Shown: positions 7,938 through 16,628 of the stretch, piece by piece
Position numbering within the stretch: position 1 is the stretch's first letter
Layout: each line of letters starts with the position of its first letter
Origin: Pseudomonadales bacterium
Lineage (GTDB): Bacteria; Pseudomonadota; Gammaproteobacteria; Pseudomonadales; Pseudohongiellaceae
DNA: 53,483 nucleotides
Direction of reading: 5' to 3'
Assembly (NCBI GenBank): GCA_022822865.1
Contig: JAJDYJ010000006.1
Location: 1 to 53,483 of the forward strand
The notes under the pieces: generated by a model
Told to the model about the DNA's origin: nothing
Seen by the model: the letters and a program-made list of their open reading frames with translations, nothing else
Databases searched by the model: none
Translations under genes and position numbers: made by a program

Positions 7938-10466
7938 ATGAATAAACCCATGCTGCGAACCCGCATTCTGACTCTCGCCGTTGCTGCCGCACTCAGCGGA
8001 ATCGGCGGGGCGGCTCTTGCCCAGGAGCAGGGCATCGAGGAGATCTCGGTAATCGGCCAGTTCGTTCCCGACGAGAAGCGGGAAACCGCCTCGGTGTCCA
8101 ATGTCGTCGGCGAAGAGCAATTCACCCGCTCGGGCGATTCCAATATCGCCGAAAGCCTCAAGCGCGTGGCGGGACTGAGTACGGTGGGCGGCAAATTCGT
8201 CTACGTTCGCGGTCTTGGCGAACGGTATTCGACCACCTTGCTCAATGGCGCGATCCTGCCGAGTCCGGAACCGATTAATCGTGTCGTGCCCATGGACCTT
8301 TTTCCTACCGCGGTGCTTGAGAGCGTTCTCGTGCAGAAAACCTATTCGGCCCAGTTTCCCAGCGAATTCGGCGGCGGCGTGTTGCAATTGCGCACGAAGA
8401 AATCCATCGACGAATTTTTCTGGAACGTGTCTTCTTCAGTTGGCATGACGACCGATGTCAACTTCAAGGAGGGCATGACGATCTCCGGCGGAGACCTCGC
8501 CTGGCTTGGTTATGACGACGGTTATCGCGGTATTCCGGAAGCCTTGCGATCGGCCACCGAGGGCGACAGGGAACTTCGGCGCGCCAGCCGCTTTTCCGGC
8601 AATGGCGGTTATTCCTCGGCGGAATTGCAGACTATCGGTCAATCCTTGCGTAACGAATACTTGCCGCGATACGAGGATCTTCCCGCCAATTTCGATTTCT
8701 CGACCTCGCTCGGCAATTTTCACGAGATCGGCAATACCGGCGCCACGATCAATTATATGGCCGCGGTCGATTACTCCAACTCCTGGGATCAAAACGAAAT
8801 CGAACGCAAGACCTACAAGGTCAATAACGAGGGATTGACCCTCGACGACGATCTGGTATGGAACGGCACCGAGCATAGCATCGACATCAGCGGTATCTTC
8901 ACCACGGGCATCGATTTCAATGCCAACCACAACGTGCGATTGACCTCCGTGGTATTGCGCAAGACCGACGACAGCGTGGGATTCGTGGAAGGCGACATTG
9001 CCCAGGAGGCCTATATTCGCCGCACTGAACTCGAATGGATCGAGCGTGAACTGTTCTCCAATCAGTTACAGGGCGATCATTACTTCCCCGAGTTCAACGA
9101 ACTCGTCATAAACTGGCGCTATAGCGACGTCAAGGCCGAACGTGACTCACCCGACCATCGCCGCTACCGCTACGATCTGGAAGGCGACGTTTTCCGGTTC
9201 TCGACTCGTGCGGACGGTAACGTGCGCCGTTTCAGCGTACTCGACGACAATGCCGAAGATTTCGGCCTCGACGCCACGATGGTGTTCTATGGACCGCGCG
9301 ATTCCACCATAACCACCCAGGCCGGCATGGTGATCAACGAAAAGGAACGCGATTCGGAAATCCGCCGTTACTCGTTTTTTGACCGGGGGCGCCGCACTCG
9401 CGACCAGGACTTGCTTGAGCTATCCATGGAGGAAATATTCGTACCGGAAAACATCGCGCCGGACGCCTTTGAACTGCGCGAGTTTACGAGACCTACGGAT
9501 AACTACGTGGCCCGAAACGAATCCGAATCCTGGTACGTAAACGGTGAGATCAATTTCGATGACCGCTTGCGTCTCACTGGCGGTGTGCGGCTGGAAGATT
9601 TCAGGCAGTCTGTCGATACTTTCGATTTGTTCCGCGACGCGGAAGTGAACGCACGGCAGGACAGTCAGGACGTGTTGCCCGCCTTCAGCGCGACTCTCAT
9701 TCAAAACGATCACCAATTCCGCCTGGCCTATAGCGAAACGCTCTCCAGACCGGATTTTCGCGAACTTTCGCCGGCGGCATTTACCGACCCCATAACCGGC
9801 CGCGAAGTAGTCGGCAATCCGAACCTGCTTATCACCTCGATCACCAATTACGATTTTCGCTGGGAGTGGTATTTCGGTTTCAGCGACTATTTGTCCGCCG
9901 GCATTTTCTACAAGGAGTTCGAAAATCCCATCGAGTCCATCATCCAGGGCGGCGCCACGGGCATACAGACTTTCGCCAACGCCGCTTCGGGAGAAAATCA
10001 GGGCATTGAACTGGAGGCATATAAATCGCTTGATTTCCTTGGCGGCATCGGCGAGGACTTCTATATTCAGGCGAATCTCTCGTTCATCGATTCCTCGGTC
10101 GAGATCAGCGAAGAGAACGCCGGTATCGTCACCAACCTGGCGCGTCCGCTGCAAGGACAGTCCGACTGGCTGTTTAACTTCCAGGCAGGCTATGAGCCTT
10201 TCACCGGCACAACCGCGACCTTGCTTTATCACTATTTCGGCAAACGCATCACCGAGGTCGGTATCGAAGGCGCGCCCGACCTCTATGAGCAGCCCTTCGG
10301 CGAGTTGAACTTCAACTTTCTCCGCGAACTGAACGATAACTGGAAGATACAATTCAAAGGTCGTAACCTGCTCGACGAACGTTCCGAAATCACCCAGGGC
10401 GGGCTGATTTCGACAGCTTACAATCTGGGCCGGCAGTTCAGCTTCCAGGTGGATTACACGTTCTAG
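7938..10466 (+). CDS. TonB-dependent outer-membrane receptor (Pho-linked)
   Basis: An 842-residue outer-membrane receptor. A signal peptide ends near residue 28 (GAALAQEQ). The plug domain contains FVYVRGLGERYSTTLLNG and PINRVVPMDLFP, and the 22-strand barrel ends in the C-terminal FQVDYTF with the terminal Phe typical of outer-membrane barrels. No N-terminal CarboxypepD-like extension is present. The substrate is unknown. It lies between a secreted beta-helix protein and a PhoB-type regulator, and has its own Pho-box-like sequence, so import of a phosphorus-containing ligand is the leading idea. The gap to the regulator is 21 bp, so the two are probably cotranscribed. Confidence 0.9.
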   Translation: MNKPMLRTRILTLAVAAALSGIGGAALAQEQGIEEISVIGQFVPDEKRETASVSNVVGEEQFTRSGDSNIAESLKRVAGLSTVGGKFVYVRGLGERYSTTLLNGAILPSPEPINRVVPMDLFPTAVLESVLVQKTYSAQFPSEFGGGVLQLRTKKSIDEFFWNVSSSVGMTTDVNFKEGMTISGGDLAWLGYDDGYRGIPEALRSATEGDRELRRASRFSGNGGYSSAELQTIGQSLRNEYLPRYEDLPANFDFSTSLGNFHEIGNTGATINYMAAVDYSNSWDQNEIERKTYKVNNEGLTLDDDLVWNGTEHSIDISGIFTTGIDFNANHNVRLTSVVLRKTDDSVGFVEGDIAQEAYIRRTELEWIERELFSNQLQGDHYFPEFNELVINWRYSDVKAERDSPDHRRYRYDLEGDVFRFSTRADGNVRRFSVLDDNAEDFGLDATMVFYGPRDSTITTQAGMVINEKERDSEIRRYSFFDRGRRTRDQDLLELSMEEIFVPENIAPDAFELREFTRPTDNYVARNESESWYVNGEINFDDRLRLTGGVRLEDFRQSVDTFDLFRDAEVNARQDSQDVLPAFSATLIQNDHQFRLAYSETLSRPDFRELSPAAFTDPITGREVVGNPNLLITSITNYDFRWEWYFGFSDYLSAGIFYKEFENPIESIIQGGATGIQTFANAASGENQGIELEAYKSLDFLGGIGEDFYIQANLSFIDSSVEISEENAGIVTNLARPLQGQSDWLFNFQAGYEPFTGTTATLLYHYFGKRITEVGIEGAPDLYEQPFGELNFNFLRELNDNWKIQFKGRNLLDERSEITQGGLISTAYNLGRQFSFQVDYTF

Positions 10467-10487
10467 TCTCCGGGGAACACGGCAGCA

Positions 10488-11198
10488 ATGGCAGATTCAA
10501 CCATCCTGATCGTAGATGACGAAGCCGCCATCAGGGACGTTGTCGGCATAACGCTGGATCTCGCGGGCTTCGACACCATCAAGGCGTCGAACGCCCATGA
10601 CGCCCATGTATCGATCATCGACCAGAAACCGGACCTGGTGCTGCTCGACTGGATGCTCCCCGGCGGCAGCGGCATCGAACTCGCGCGCCGCCTGCGCCGC
10701 GACGAGATCACGAGCGCCATCCCCATCATCATGCTCACCGCCAAGGCCAGCGAGGACAACAAGGTCCAGGGTCTGAACGAAGGCGTCGACGACTACGTCA
10801 CCAAACCCTTCTCGCCGCGGGAACTCGTCGCGCGCATCAAGACGGTGCTGCGCCGCGTCAACGGCAAGGAACGCGACAAGAGCCTGCAGGTCTTCGACCT
10901 CAAGCTAGACCCCACCAGCCATCGCGTCACCATCGAGGACAAGCTCGTGGAGATGGGCCCCACCGAGTTCCGCCTGCTCAAGTTCTTCATGCTGAACCAG
11001 GAAAAGGTGTTCAGCCGGGATCACATCCAGACGTCTGTCTGGGGCGCGAACGTGTACCTGGAAGAGCGCACCATCGACGTACACATCCGCCGACTGCGCA
11101 AGGCGCTGTCATCGGTGAAAGGCGTATCGATCGATTATTCCAAACTGATCCAGACCGTCCGCAGCGCCGGCTACCGCTTCTCCGTCCGCCCGGCCTGA
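10488..11198 (+). CDS. phoB: Response regulator, OmpR/PhoB family (probable PhoB)
   Basis: A 236-residue two-domain response regulator. The receiver domain has the acidic pair D10/D11, the phosphoacceptor D54 in VLLDWMLPGGSG, the switch Thr in IIMLTAKA and the Lys in VTKPFSP. The C-terminal winged helix has EMGPTEFRLLKFFM and a recognition region with WGANVYLEERTIDVHIRRLRKAL, both characteristic of PhoB. No histidine kinase gene follows: the next gene is on the other strand. PhoB identity is supported by Pho boxes before the two genes upstream. The usual partner PhoR must be elsewhere in the genome, or this is a second, dedicated PhoB paralog. Confidence 0.85.
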   Translation: MADSTILIVDDEAAIRDVVGITLDLAGFDTIKASNAHDAHVSIIDQKPDLVLLDWMLPGGSGIELARRLRRDEITSAIPIIMLTAKASEDNKVQGLNEGVDDYVTKPFSPRELVARIKTVLRRVNGKERDKSLQVFDLKLDPTSHRVTIEDKLVEMGPTEFRLLKFFMLNQEKVFSRDHIQTSVWGANVYLEERTIDVHIRRLRKALSSVKGVSIDYSKLIQTVRSAGYRFSVRPA

Positions 11199-11202
11199 CG
11201 TT

Positions 11203-11415
11203 CTATTGCTGTTGTTCCGCCTGCAACTCCTCAAGATCGCGGGCGTATTCTTCGTATGTAGTCTGATATAGCGAGCGGCAATGGTCCTGTTGCGGGATGG
11301 GCAGGTTCTCGCAGTCCTGGATGCGATTGTCGCGAATCGCGTTATAGAATTGTTCGCTGGTGCAATTCGCCGTGGCGAGCAGCAATGAAAAGGCAAGTAT
11401 AATGGCGCGGATCAT
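11203..11415 (-). CDS. Small secreted protein of unknown function
   Basis: A 70-residue protein with an N-terminal hydrophobic export signal ([16 protein letters not shown]) and a mature part rich in Gln, Glu and Tyr that contains two cysteines (DCENLP and DHCRSL) besides the Cys at residue 18. TANC at the cleavage region is not a good lipobox, so a lipoprotein is possible but doubtful. I do not recognise the family. It converges with the phoB-like gene with only four bases between stops and is divergent from the nitrile hydratase operon. The start is the ATG directly before the hydrophobic stretch. Confidence 0.65.
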   Translation of the reverse strand: MIRAIILAFSLLLATANCTSEQFYNAIRDNRIQDCENLPIPQQDHCRSLYQTTYEEYARDLEELQAEQQQ

Positions 11416-11462
11416 GCGAGGATGATAGCAGCAACGCCGAATTCCCGGCAGCGGAGCAAGCA

Positions 11463-12074
11463 ATGTCCAGCGACCACAGCCATCTGCCTTCCGAGACTGA
11501 ACTACGCGCAAAGGCGCTGGAAAGCCTGCTGGTCGAGAAGGGTCTGGTCAAGCCTGAAGCGCTGGATGCGATCATCGAGACTTACCAGGACAAGGTGGGC
11601 CCCCGGAACGGCGCGCATCTCGTGGCCCTGGCCTGGACCGATGCGGAATTCAGGCAGCGCCTGCTCGCGGATGCTTCAGCCGCTGCCGCCGAAATGGGCT
11701 ATTTCGGGCGCCAGGGCGAGCATCTGAAGGCGGTCGAGAATACGCCGGAAATTCACAACCTCGTCGTTTGCACCTTGTGTTCCTGTTATCCGTGGACCGT
11801 ACTCGGCCTGCCGCCGGTCTGGTACAAGTCGGCGCCTTATCGCTCGCGGGCGGTCAGCGAGCCACGCTCGGTGCTCGCCGAGTTCGGCGCCGAATTGCCG
11901 GAAGAGGTCAGAATCCGAGTCTGGGATTCGACTTCGGAGATGCGCTACCTGGTCGTGCCCATGCGGCCGGCGGGGACCGAAGACTGGAGCGTCGAGCAAT
12001 TGCAAAGGCTCGTGACTCGGAACGCCATGATCGGCGTTGAGCAGGCGCTGGCGCCGGAGCGCCTCGCGCCATGA
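11463..12074 (+). CDS. nthA: Nitrile hydratase alpha subunit, cobalt type
   Basis: A 203-residue alpha subunit that hydrates nitriles to amides with the beta subunit. The metal-binding claw is C103-T-L-C106-S107-C108. The Thr after the first Cys (CTLCSC rather than CSLCSC) marks the cobalt type. The following [10 protein letters not shown] and [11 protein letters not shown] are family signatures. Two of the Cys are normally oxidised to sulfinic and sulfenic acids, with help from the activator encoded two genes on. Its stop overlaps the beta start by four bases. Thiocyanate hydrolase gamma subunits are related, but the separate full-length beta gene favours nitrile hydratase. Confidence 0.9.
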   Translation: MSSDHSHLPSETELRAKALESLLVEKGLVKPEALDAIIETYQDKVGPRNGAHLVALAWTDAEFRQRLLADASAAAAEMGYFGRQGEHLKAVENTPEIHNLVVCTLCSCYPWTVLGLPPVWYKSAPYRSRAVSEPRSVLAEFGAELPEEVRIRVWDSTSEMRYLVVPMRPAGTEDWSVEQLQRLVTRNAMIGVEQALAPERLAP

Positions 12075-12745
12075 GGGGAGGACACGATCTCGGCGGCCGC
12101 CAGGGATTCGGTCCGGTCAACCCGGAGCCCGAATCCGAAGAGCCGATTTTCCACGACGAATGGGAAAGGCGCGTATTCGCGCTGACCATGGCCACCGGCA
12201 TGCTGGGACAGTGGAACATCGACCAGTCGCGACATGCCCGCGAGCGCCAGCATCCGGTCGCCTATCTCGAGCAGAGCTATTACGAAAACTGGCTAGCCGG
12301 TACGGAGAAGTTGTTGATTGAGACGGGGTTGATAAGCGAGGGAGAACTGCGCTCCGGAGCGGCCACGGAAAAATGTGGCAAGGAACTGCGAATTCCCGAT
12401 GCGGAGGCCGCGCGCAAGATTCTGACCAGTGGCGGCCCCGCGGCCCGGGAGATTGAAAATCCACCCCGTTTCGCGGCGGGAAACGAAGTCATCGTCAAAC
12501 GCAGACATACCTTGCGGCACACTCGCGCACCCGACTACGCGCAAGGCTGCCGGGGTCTGGTGCGCGAGCATCATGGCGCTCACATTTTTCCGGACGCCAA
12601 TTGCGATGGCGAACCGGTGGCGCACCACCTCTATAGCGTCGAATTCCCTTCACGCGAGCTTTGGGGAGGAGGCGCCGAGCCCTTTGATGTATTGATCGAT
12701 TTGTGGGAACCGTATCTGACGTTGGTTGACGGCAATGGCGAATAG
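12071..12745 (+). CDS. nthB: Nitrile hydratase beta subunit
   Basis: A 224-residue beta subunit. The N-terminal [16 protein letters not shown] and the helical domain with [19 protein letters not shown] are typical, and the C-terminal SH3-like barrel starts near [26 protein letters not shown], where the conserved Arg residues contact the alpha-subunit claw. It is translationally coupled to the alpha gene (ATGA overlap) and overlaps the activator gene by 11 bases. The alpha-beta-activator order is the usual one for cobalt-type enzymes. Confidence 0.9.
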   Translation: MRGGHDLGGRQGFGPVNPEPESEEPIFHDEWERRVFALTMATGMLGQWNIDQSRHARERQHPVAYLEQSYYENWLAGTEKLLIETGLISEGELRSGAATEKCGKELRIPDAEAARKILTSGGPAAREIENPPRFAAGNEVIVKRRHTLRHTRAPDYAQGCRGLVREHHGAHIFPDANCDGEPVAHHLYSVEFPSRELWGGGAEPFDVLIDLWEPYLTLVDGNGE

Positions 12746-13079
12746 TCCGGTCTCGGGTTCCGGCTTTCGGGAACCGGAAGGCCCGGCTTTCCGGGCGCCA
12801 TGGGAGGCCCAGGTATTCGCGCTGGTCTGCGCCTTGCAGGACGCGGGAAAACTGTCCCCGGCGGAATGGTCGGCCTTGCTCGGCGAGGAAATCCGGCTGG
12901 CGAAAGAGCGGGGCGACCCGGACCTCGGCGACACGTATTACGTCCATTGTCTCGCCGCGCTGGAAAAATGGCTGTCAGAGAAGAATTTCGCCGCCCACGA
13001 CGAGATCGGTCAACGCATTGCCGACTGGCGCGCCGCCTATCTGAGGACGCCGCATGGTCGGCCGGTGGAACTTCGCTGA
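12735..13079 (+). CDS. Nitrile hydratase activator/accessory protein (P14K/TIGR03889-like)
   Basis: A 114-residue protein that resembles the N-terminal helical domain of the beta subunit (FRAPWEAQVFALVCALQDAGKLSPAEWSALLGEEI, then YYVHCLAALEKWL), as do the small cobalt-type accessory proteins that help insert cobalt and oxidise the alpha-subunit cysteines by subunit exchange. The ATG at 12735 overlaps the beta-subunit stop by 11 bases; an in-frame TTG at 12726 is possible. No cobalt transporter or amidase gene follows, so the amide product must be used by enzymes encoded elsewhere. Confidence 0.82.
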   Translation: MANSPVSGSGFREPEGPAFRAPWEAQVFALVCALQDAGKLSPAEWSALLGEEIRLAKERGDPDLGDTYYVHCLAALEKWLSEKNFAAHDEIGQRIADWRAAYLRTPHGRPVELR

Positions 13080-13105
13080 GGGTTTCGACTTTTTTTGTCG
13101 AAAAC

Positions 13106-13135
13106 TTGGCATTGCCGAAAAACCTGTCTGATAAT
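13106..13135 (+). promoter_or_regulatory. Candidate sigma-70 promoter for the small membrane protein gene
   Basis: TTGGCA (13106-13111) and GATAAT (13130-13135) are separated by 18 bases. They lie between the nitrile hydratase operon and the start codon at 13173. A TTTCGAC/GTCGAAA hairpin with a T-rich loop (13083-13103) lies just upstream and may end the previous transcript. Confidence 0.4.
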
Positions 13136-13172
13136 TTCAGCAACGCCAATACCTCGGACGAGGAGAAATGAC

Positions 13173-13388
13173 ATGGATGGACAAATCATCGCTACCGTTG
13201 CGGTAGCCATACCAGTGTTGGGCTTTTTGTGGACGATCCACCGGGACGTGTCCGGGTTGCGTGAGCGCATGGCGAGAATGGAAGGCCTGATCGAAGGCTT
13301 TGCAACCCAGACCGCCTCGGCCTCGGGCAAGAACCGCGCAAGCGATCCTTCCTATCAGATTCGGGAACCTCAGGGCAGCGGCGGGTAG
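13173..13388 (+). CDS. Small single-pass membrane protein, unknown function
   Basis: A 71-residue protein with one N-terminal membrane segment (IIATVAVAIPVLGFLWTI) followed by a short charged helix, RDVSGLRERMARMEGLIEGF, that could form a coiled coil, and a polar tail. AGGAGA lies six bases before the ATG. No enzymatic motif is seen and the family is not recognised; small proteins of this build often anchor or regulate membrane partners. Its last 19 bases overlap, tail to tail, the end of the metallo-beta-lactamase-fold gene on the other strand. Confidence 0.6.
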   Translation: MDGQIIATVAVAIPVLGFLWTIHRDVSGLRERMARMEGLIEGFATQTASASGKNRASDPSYQIREPQGSGG

Positions 13389-14167
13389 AAGCCGCCGCGG
13401 CGGATTTCTATACCGCTGCCCGCCATCTCCTGTTCGAAAGCCGCCAGCGTTTCGCCGATGGTCATGCCGTCGACAAGTCCACTTGCCCGGGCTTCCGGAT
13501 TGGCCGCCTGGCGGGCGTAGCCCTGATCGTAGTGGTAGAGATATGCCACGTCCGGGCCGAGCAGGCGCGTGCATTCCGCGGCTGCCGCCGGAGTCATGCG
13601 CCCGACCGGGATATTCATCGGCATGAAGGCCACGTCGATATCGCGCAAGGCCTTCACCTCGTCTACGCATTCGGTCACACCGGCAAAGAAAAAGCGCAGG
13701 CCGCCCAGGGTCACGACGTAACCGTTGGCGTCTCCTTTGGGGTGCTCCGGGGCGCCCGGAATGATGTCGTAGGCGGCAATCGCCTCGATTTCCACCCCGG
13801 CGACCGTAGTCTCCTCGCCGTTTTCGATCACCGTGCCGTGAGGCAGGTGCTGACTGCTGTTGGCGGGCATGAGGACGACGGTGTCAGCGTCGCTCAAGGC
13901 GGCGATCGCTTCCGGATCGAGATGGTGGCCCGGATTGTCGGTAACCAGGATCAGGTCGGCGGTTTGCAAGCCTTCGAGACCCATGACTCCCCAGGGATCT
14001 ACGGTAACTACCGTATCGCCGTGAACGAGTTGCGCTCCGTTATGCGTGATCGCGGTGATCCCGATTTCGCCTTCGGGTCCGCTAACGGTGTCAGCCAGGG
14101 CGGGAGTCAGCATCGCGGCCACTGCCGGCGCGAGTGAGAGGAACAAGGATTTTCCTGCGCGGTTCAT
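13370..14167 (-). CDS. Exported metallo-beta-lactamase-fold protein with altered metal site
   Basis: A 265-residue protein with a signal peptide (cleavage after ALA, near residue 25) and the fold of UlaG-like beta-lactamase-superfamily hydrolases: GITAITHNGAQLVHGDTVVTVDPWG, then LILVTDNPGHHLDPEAI, and RFFFAGVTE. In active members the second segment reads THxHxDHxD. Here it is T76-D77-N-P79-G-H81-H82-L-D84, so the first His is Asp, the second His is Pro and the Asp is His. The later Gly-Asp-Thr is Gly-Val-Thr. Either it binds metal in a different way or it is no longer a hydrolase. It lies 19 bp after an exported NHL-propeller gene in the same direction, so the two are probably an operon. Confidence 0.75.
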   Translation of the reverse strand: MNRAGKSLFLSLAPAVAAMLTPALADTVSGPEGEIGITAITHNGAQLVHGDTVVTVDPWGVMGLEGLQTADLILVTDNPGHHLDPEAIAALSDADTVVLMPANSSQHLPHGTVIENGEETTVAGVEIEAIAAYDIIPGAPEHPKGDANGYVVTLGGLRFFFAGVTECVDEVKALRDIDVAFMPMNIPVGRMTPAAAAECTRLLGPDVAYLYHYDQGYARQAANPEARASGLVDGMTIGETLAAFEQEMAGSGIEIRRGGFYPPLP

Positions 14168-14186
14168 AAATTTTGATCCCTCGACG

Positions 14187-15239
14187 CTATGGCCTGACTC
14201 GTACGTACTTCTCGAATCGCTGGCGGCCGACCTGGCCGGCGTAGATGTTGCCTTCGGCGTCGCTGGCCAGGAACTCGATGCCGCTGCCGTTGGGGATTTC
14301 GTAGTCGGGAATGAACTCGGTCACATAGCCGGTTCGCGCATCGCCAATGCGGATGCCGCGTTCCCAGCCACGGTTCCATTGCTCGCCGGACATGCCGTCG
14401 GCGACGAATATCTTGTCGTTTTCGTCAATCCAGATGCCGCTCGGGCGGCCGAACTGGGTCCAGATGTCCAGGACTTCACCGTCCTGGGAAAGAATCTGGA
14501 TGCGATTATTGCCGCGGTCGGCGACGAATACCCTGCCTTGGGAGTCCATCTTCAGATCGTGAGGGTCGTTGAAGCCGCCGGTTTCCCGGCTGGTGTCCTG
14601 GACGCCGCCGCCAATTTGCAGCAGAAGCTCGCCATCCGCGGAAAATTTCATTACGCGATTATTGCCGCCGCGGTGACCGTCGGCGATCCAGAGATCGCCA
14701 TTGGGCGCCACGAGTATCGCCGCGGGTCCATTGAAATGCGTCGCGTCTTCCCCCGGCGTTCCGGCTTCGCCCAGGCGCATCAGGACTTCGCCGTCCTGGC
14801 TGATCTTGATGACCTGATGTCCCATGCCCCGTTCCATGCCTGGCGCGCCCCGGGCGTCGCCTTCAGGCGCGCCTTCGGTGACCCAGAAGTTGCCCTCGGC
14901 GTCCATGTCGAAGCCATGGGGCCAGGCGAAAACGCCGGCGCCGATGCTATGGACGGTGTTGCCCTCCCTATCCAGCTTGTGGATGGGATGCAGGTCGGAG
15001 CCCGCGCATTGATTCGCCCCGCAGCGCTCCAGGATCCAGATGTGCTCTCCGTCGGGGTCGGGATGCACGCCGGTCACGATTCCCATCGTGCGCCCGCCCG
15101 GCAACTCGCCCCAGTGGTACACGACCTGATAGGGATTGTCGGCGGCGCGCGCGGAATTGTACGCGGGCTGAACCAGCAGCAAGACTGTGGCTGCGGCGGC
15201 GATGAAGAATCGGATTGTGCATATCTTGGAAAATTTCAT
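14187..15239 (-). CDS. Exported NHL-repeat beta-propeller protein
   Basis: A 350-residue protein with a signal peptide (RFFIAAAATVLLLVQPAY, cleavage near ARA) followed by NHL-type repeats. Clear blades are ILVAPNGDLWIADGH with NRVMKF, LKMDSQGRVFVADRGNNRIQI, and IWIDENDKIFVADG. The layout resembles the six-bladed propeller of peptidyl-alpha-hydroxyglycine lyase-like proteins, but I cannot identify the catalytic residues with confidence, so a binding role is equally possible. The ATG chosen starts the signal peptide; GAGG lies nine bases upstream. It sits between an exported cupin and an exported metallo-beta-lactamase-fold protein on the same strand. Confidence 0.78.
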   Translation of the reverse strand: MKFSKICTIRFFIAAAATVLLLVQPAYNSARAADNPYQVVYHWGELPGGRTMGIVTGVHPDPDGEHIWILERCGANQCAGSDLHPIHKLDREGNTVHSIGAGVFAWPHGFDMDAEGNFWVTEGAPEGDARGAPGMERGMGHQVIKISQDGEVLMRLGEAGTPGEDATHFNGPAAILVAPNGDLWIADGHRGGNNRVMKFSADGELLLQIGGGVQDTSRETGGFNDPHDLKMDSQGRVFVADRGNNRIQILSQDGEVLDIWTQFGRPSGIWIDENDKIFVADGMSGEQWNRGWERGIRIGDARTGYVTEFIPDYEIPNGSGIEFLASDAEGNIYAGQVGRQRFEKYVRVRP

Positions 15240-15317
15240 GGAGGATGACCTCGCGGGATGCTCGGAAGTTCCTGGATGATCGTGAAGCAGTATACGGATT
15301 ACCGTCACCGGTGCGAA

Positions 15318-15815
15318 CTATTGATACTGGATCGGATGCGTACTGATCCGGACCCTGCTTTCCATGTAGGTGATTCCGTCGGCGCCGATGGCGCTGAACC
15401 AGTGAGGCGTACCGGGTTGCAGCACCAGTACGTCGCCGGCCTTGACCTGCCTGGCGAGGCCGCCGCGGATGCCATGCCCGGTACGAATCAGGTCGTCGCT
15501 GCTCTGCGGCTCGAGCGGCTCGTTCAGGATTCCGCCGGTTACCAGAGTGCCGCTGCCTTCGAGAATCCGGTATATCTCCATGCTATGAGGATGGATGATT
15601 GCGTAGTTGTTCACGGCGCCGGTTCGCCGGCGAATGGTGATGCCGGGCGAAATCGTGATCGACCAGCCCGTGGCCGAGGCGGCCGCCGCAACGGCCTCTT
15701 CGAGCTCTGCCTCAAGCTCGGCGCTTGACTTGTACAGTGCGGGAGGGGCTCCCGAATCCTGCGCCAGGGCGGCGGAGCATGCAATTGCAATGATTATCAA
15801 GGCCAGCTTTTTCAT
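15318..15815 (-). CDS. Exported cupin-domain protein
   Basis: A 165-residue protein with a short signal peptide (KLALIIIAIACSAALAQ). The cupin motif 1 region is IIHPHSMEIYRILEGSGTLVTGG and motif 2 is AGDVLVLQPGTPHWFSAI, leaving His and Glu residues that could bind one metal ion. Secreted single-domain cupins of this kind are widespread and mostly uncharacterised. GAGGAG lies eight bases before the ATG. It is the first gene of a minus-strand group with the NHL-propeller and metallo-beta-lactamase-fold genes (gap 78 bp), and is divergent from a Tat-exported molybdenum hydroxylase. Confidence 0.8.
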   Translation of the reverse strand: MKKLALIIIAIACSAALAQDSGAPPALYKSSAELEAELEEAVAAAASATGWSITISPGITIRRRTGAVNNYAIIHPHSMEIYRILEGSGTLVTGGILNEPLEPQSSDDLIRTGHGIRGGLARQVKAGDVLVLQPGTPHWFSAIGADGITYMESRVRISTHPIQYQ

Positions 15816-15986
15816 TTCTCGTACTCCTCGATTGTCCGGGCGAACGCGGATAGCCCGGCCAGCATATGCCCGGGGTTCTTTTGAATCAATGCCGATGTTT
15901 GCGGCCCGCAAATCTTGCGCCGCGCCTGAACTTCCGCATATAGTCAGAAACCCCGCATGATGTTCCCGGCTTAGAGGAGCAGCCTT

Positions 15987-16628
15987 ATGAATTCCGATTC
16001 GTTCGACCTGGAGGCGGAAAAGCAGGCGGTTGCGCCTGATGCGCCCGAGTCGCCGTCGCGCCGCGAGTTTCTCGAAACCACCGGCGCCACCGTGGCGGCT
16101 TCCACCGTCGTCTCTTTCGCTACGCCGGCCATGGCGCAATCCACCGATGCGGCCGCGCCGCGCACCGCGATTTCGGTCAGCGTCAACGGCGTCCGGCATG
16201 AAATCGATGTGGAAGACCGCTGGACCCTGGCGGAACTGCTGCGCGACGCCATCGGCCTGACCGGCACCAAGATCGGCTGCGACCGCAGTGAATGCGGCGC
16301 CTGTACGGTGCTGATGAACGGCGCGCCGGTGTATTCCTGCAGTCAGCTCGCGGTCTGGGCCGACGGCGCCGAGATTCGCACGGTGGAAGGACTGGCGCGG
16401 AACGGCGAATTGACGCCGCTGCAACAGGCCTTCGTCGACAATAACGCGCCGCAATGCGGTTTCTGCACTTCCGGCCAGTTGATGTCCGCCACCGCATTGC
16501 TTGCGGCCAATCCGAGCCCGTCCGCGGACGAGGCCCGGGCGGCCCTGGTCGGCAACCTGTGCCGTTGCTCCAATTACAACGCCATCGTCGAAGCGGTGGT
16601 CGCGGCAGGCGAGGGAGGTGCGGCATGA
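15987..16628 (+). CDS. Molybdenum hydroxylase [2Fe-2S] subunit with Tat signal (PaoA-like)
   Basis: A 213-residue iron-sulfur subunit of the xanthine dehydrogenase family. Residues about 25-50 are a twin-arginine signal (SRREFLE, hydrophobic stretch, AMAQ), so the folded enzyme should be exported to the periplasm as for E. coli PaoABC. Two [2Fe-2S] clusters are supported: a ferredoxin-type one in CDRSECGACTVLMNG with a later Cys, and the helical one in CGFCTSGQ and LCRCSNY. The next gene overlaps by four bases. Substrates of the family include aldehydes and N-heterocycles; no specific one can be assigned. Confidence 0.9.
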   Translation: MNSDSFDLEAEKQAVAPDAPESPSRREFLETTGATVAASTVVSFATPAMAQSTDAAAPRTAISVSVNGVRHEIDVEDRWTLAELLRDAIGLTGTKIGCDRSECGACTVLMNGAPVYSCSQLAVWADGAEIRTVEGLARNGELTPLQQAFVDNNAPQCGFCTSGQLMSATALLAANPSPSADEARAALVGNLCRCSNYNAIVEAVVAAGEGGAA

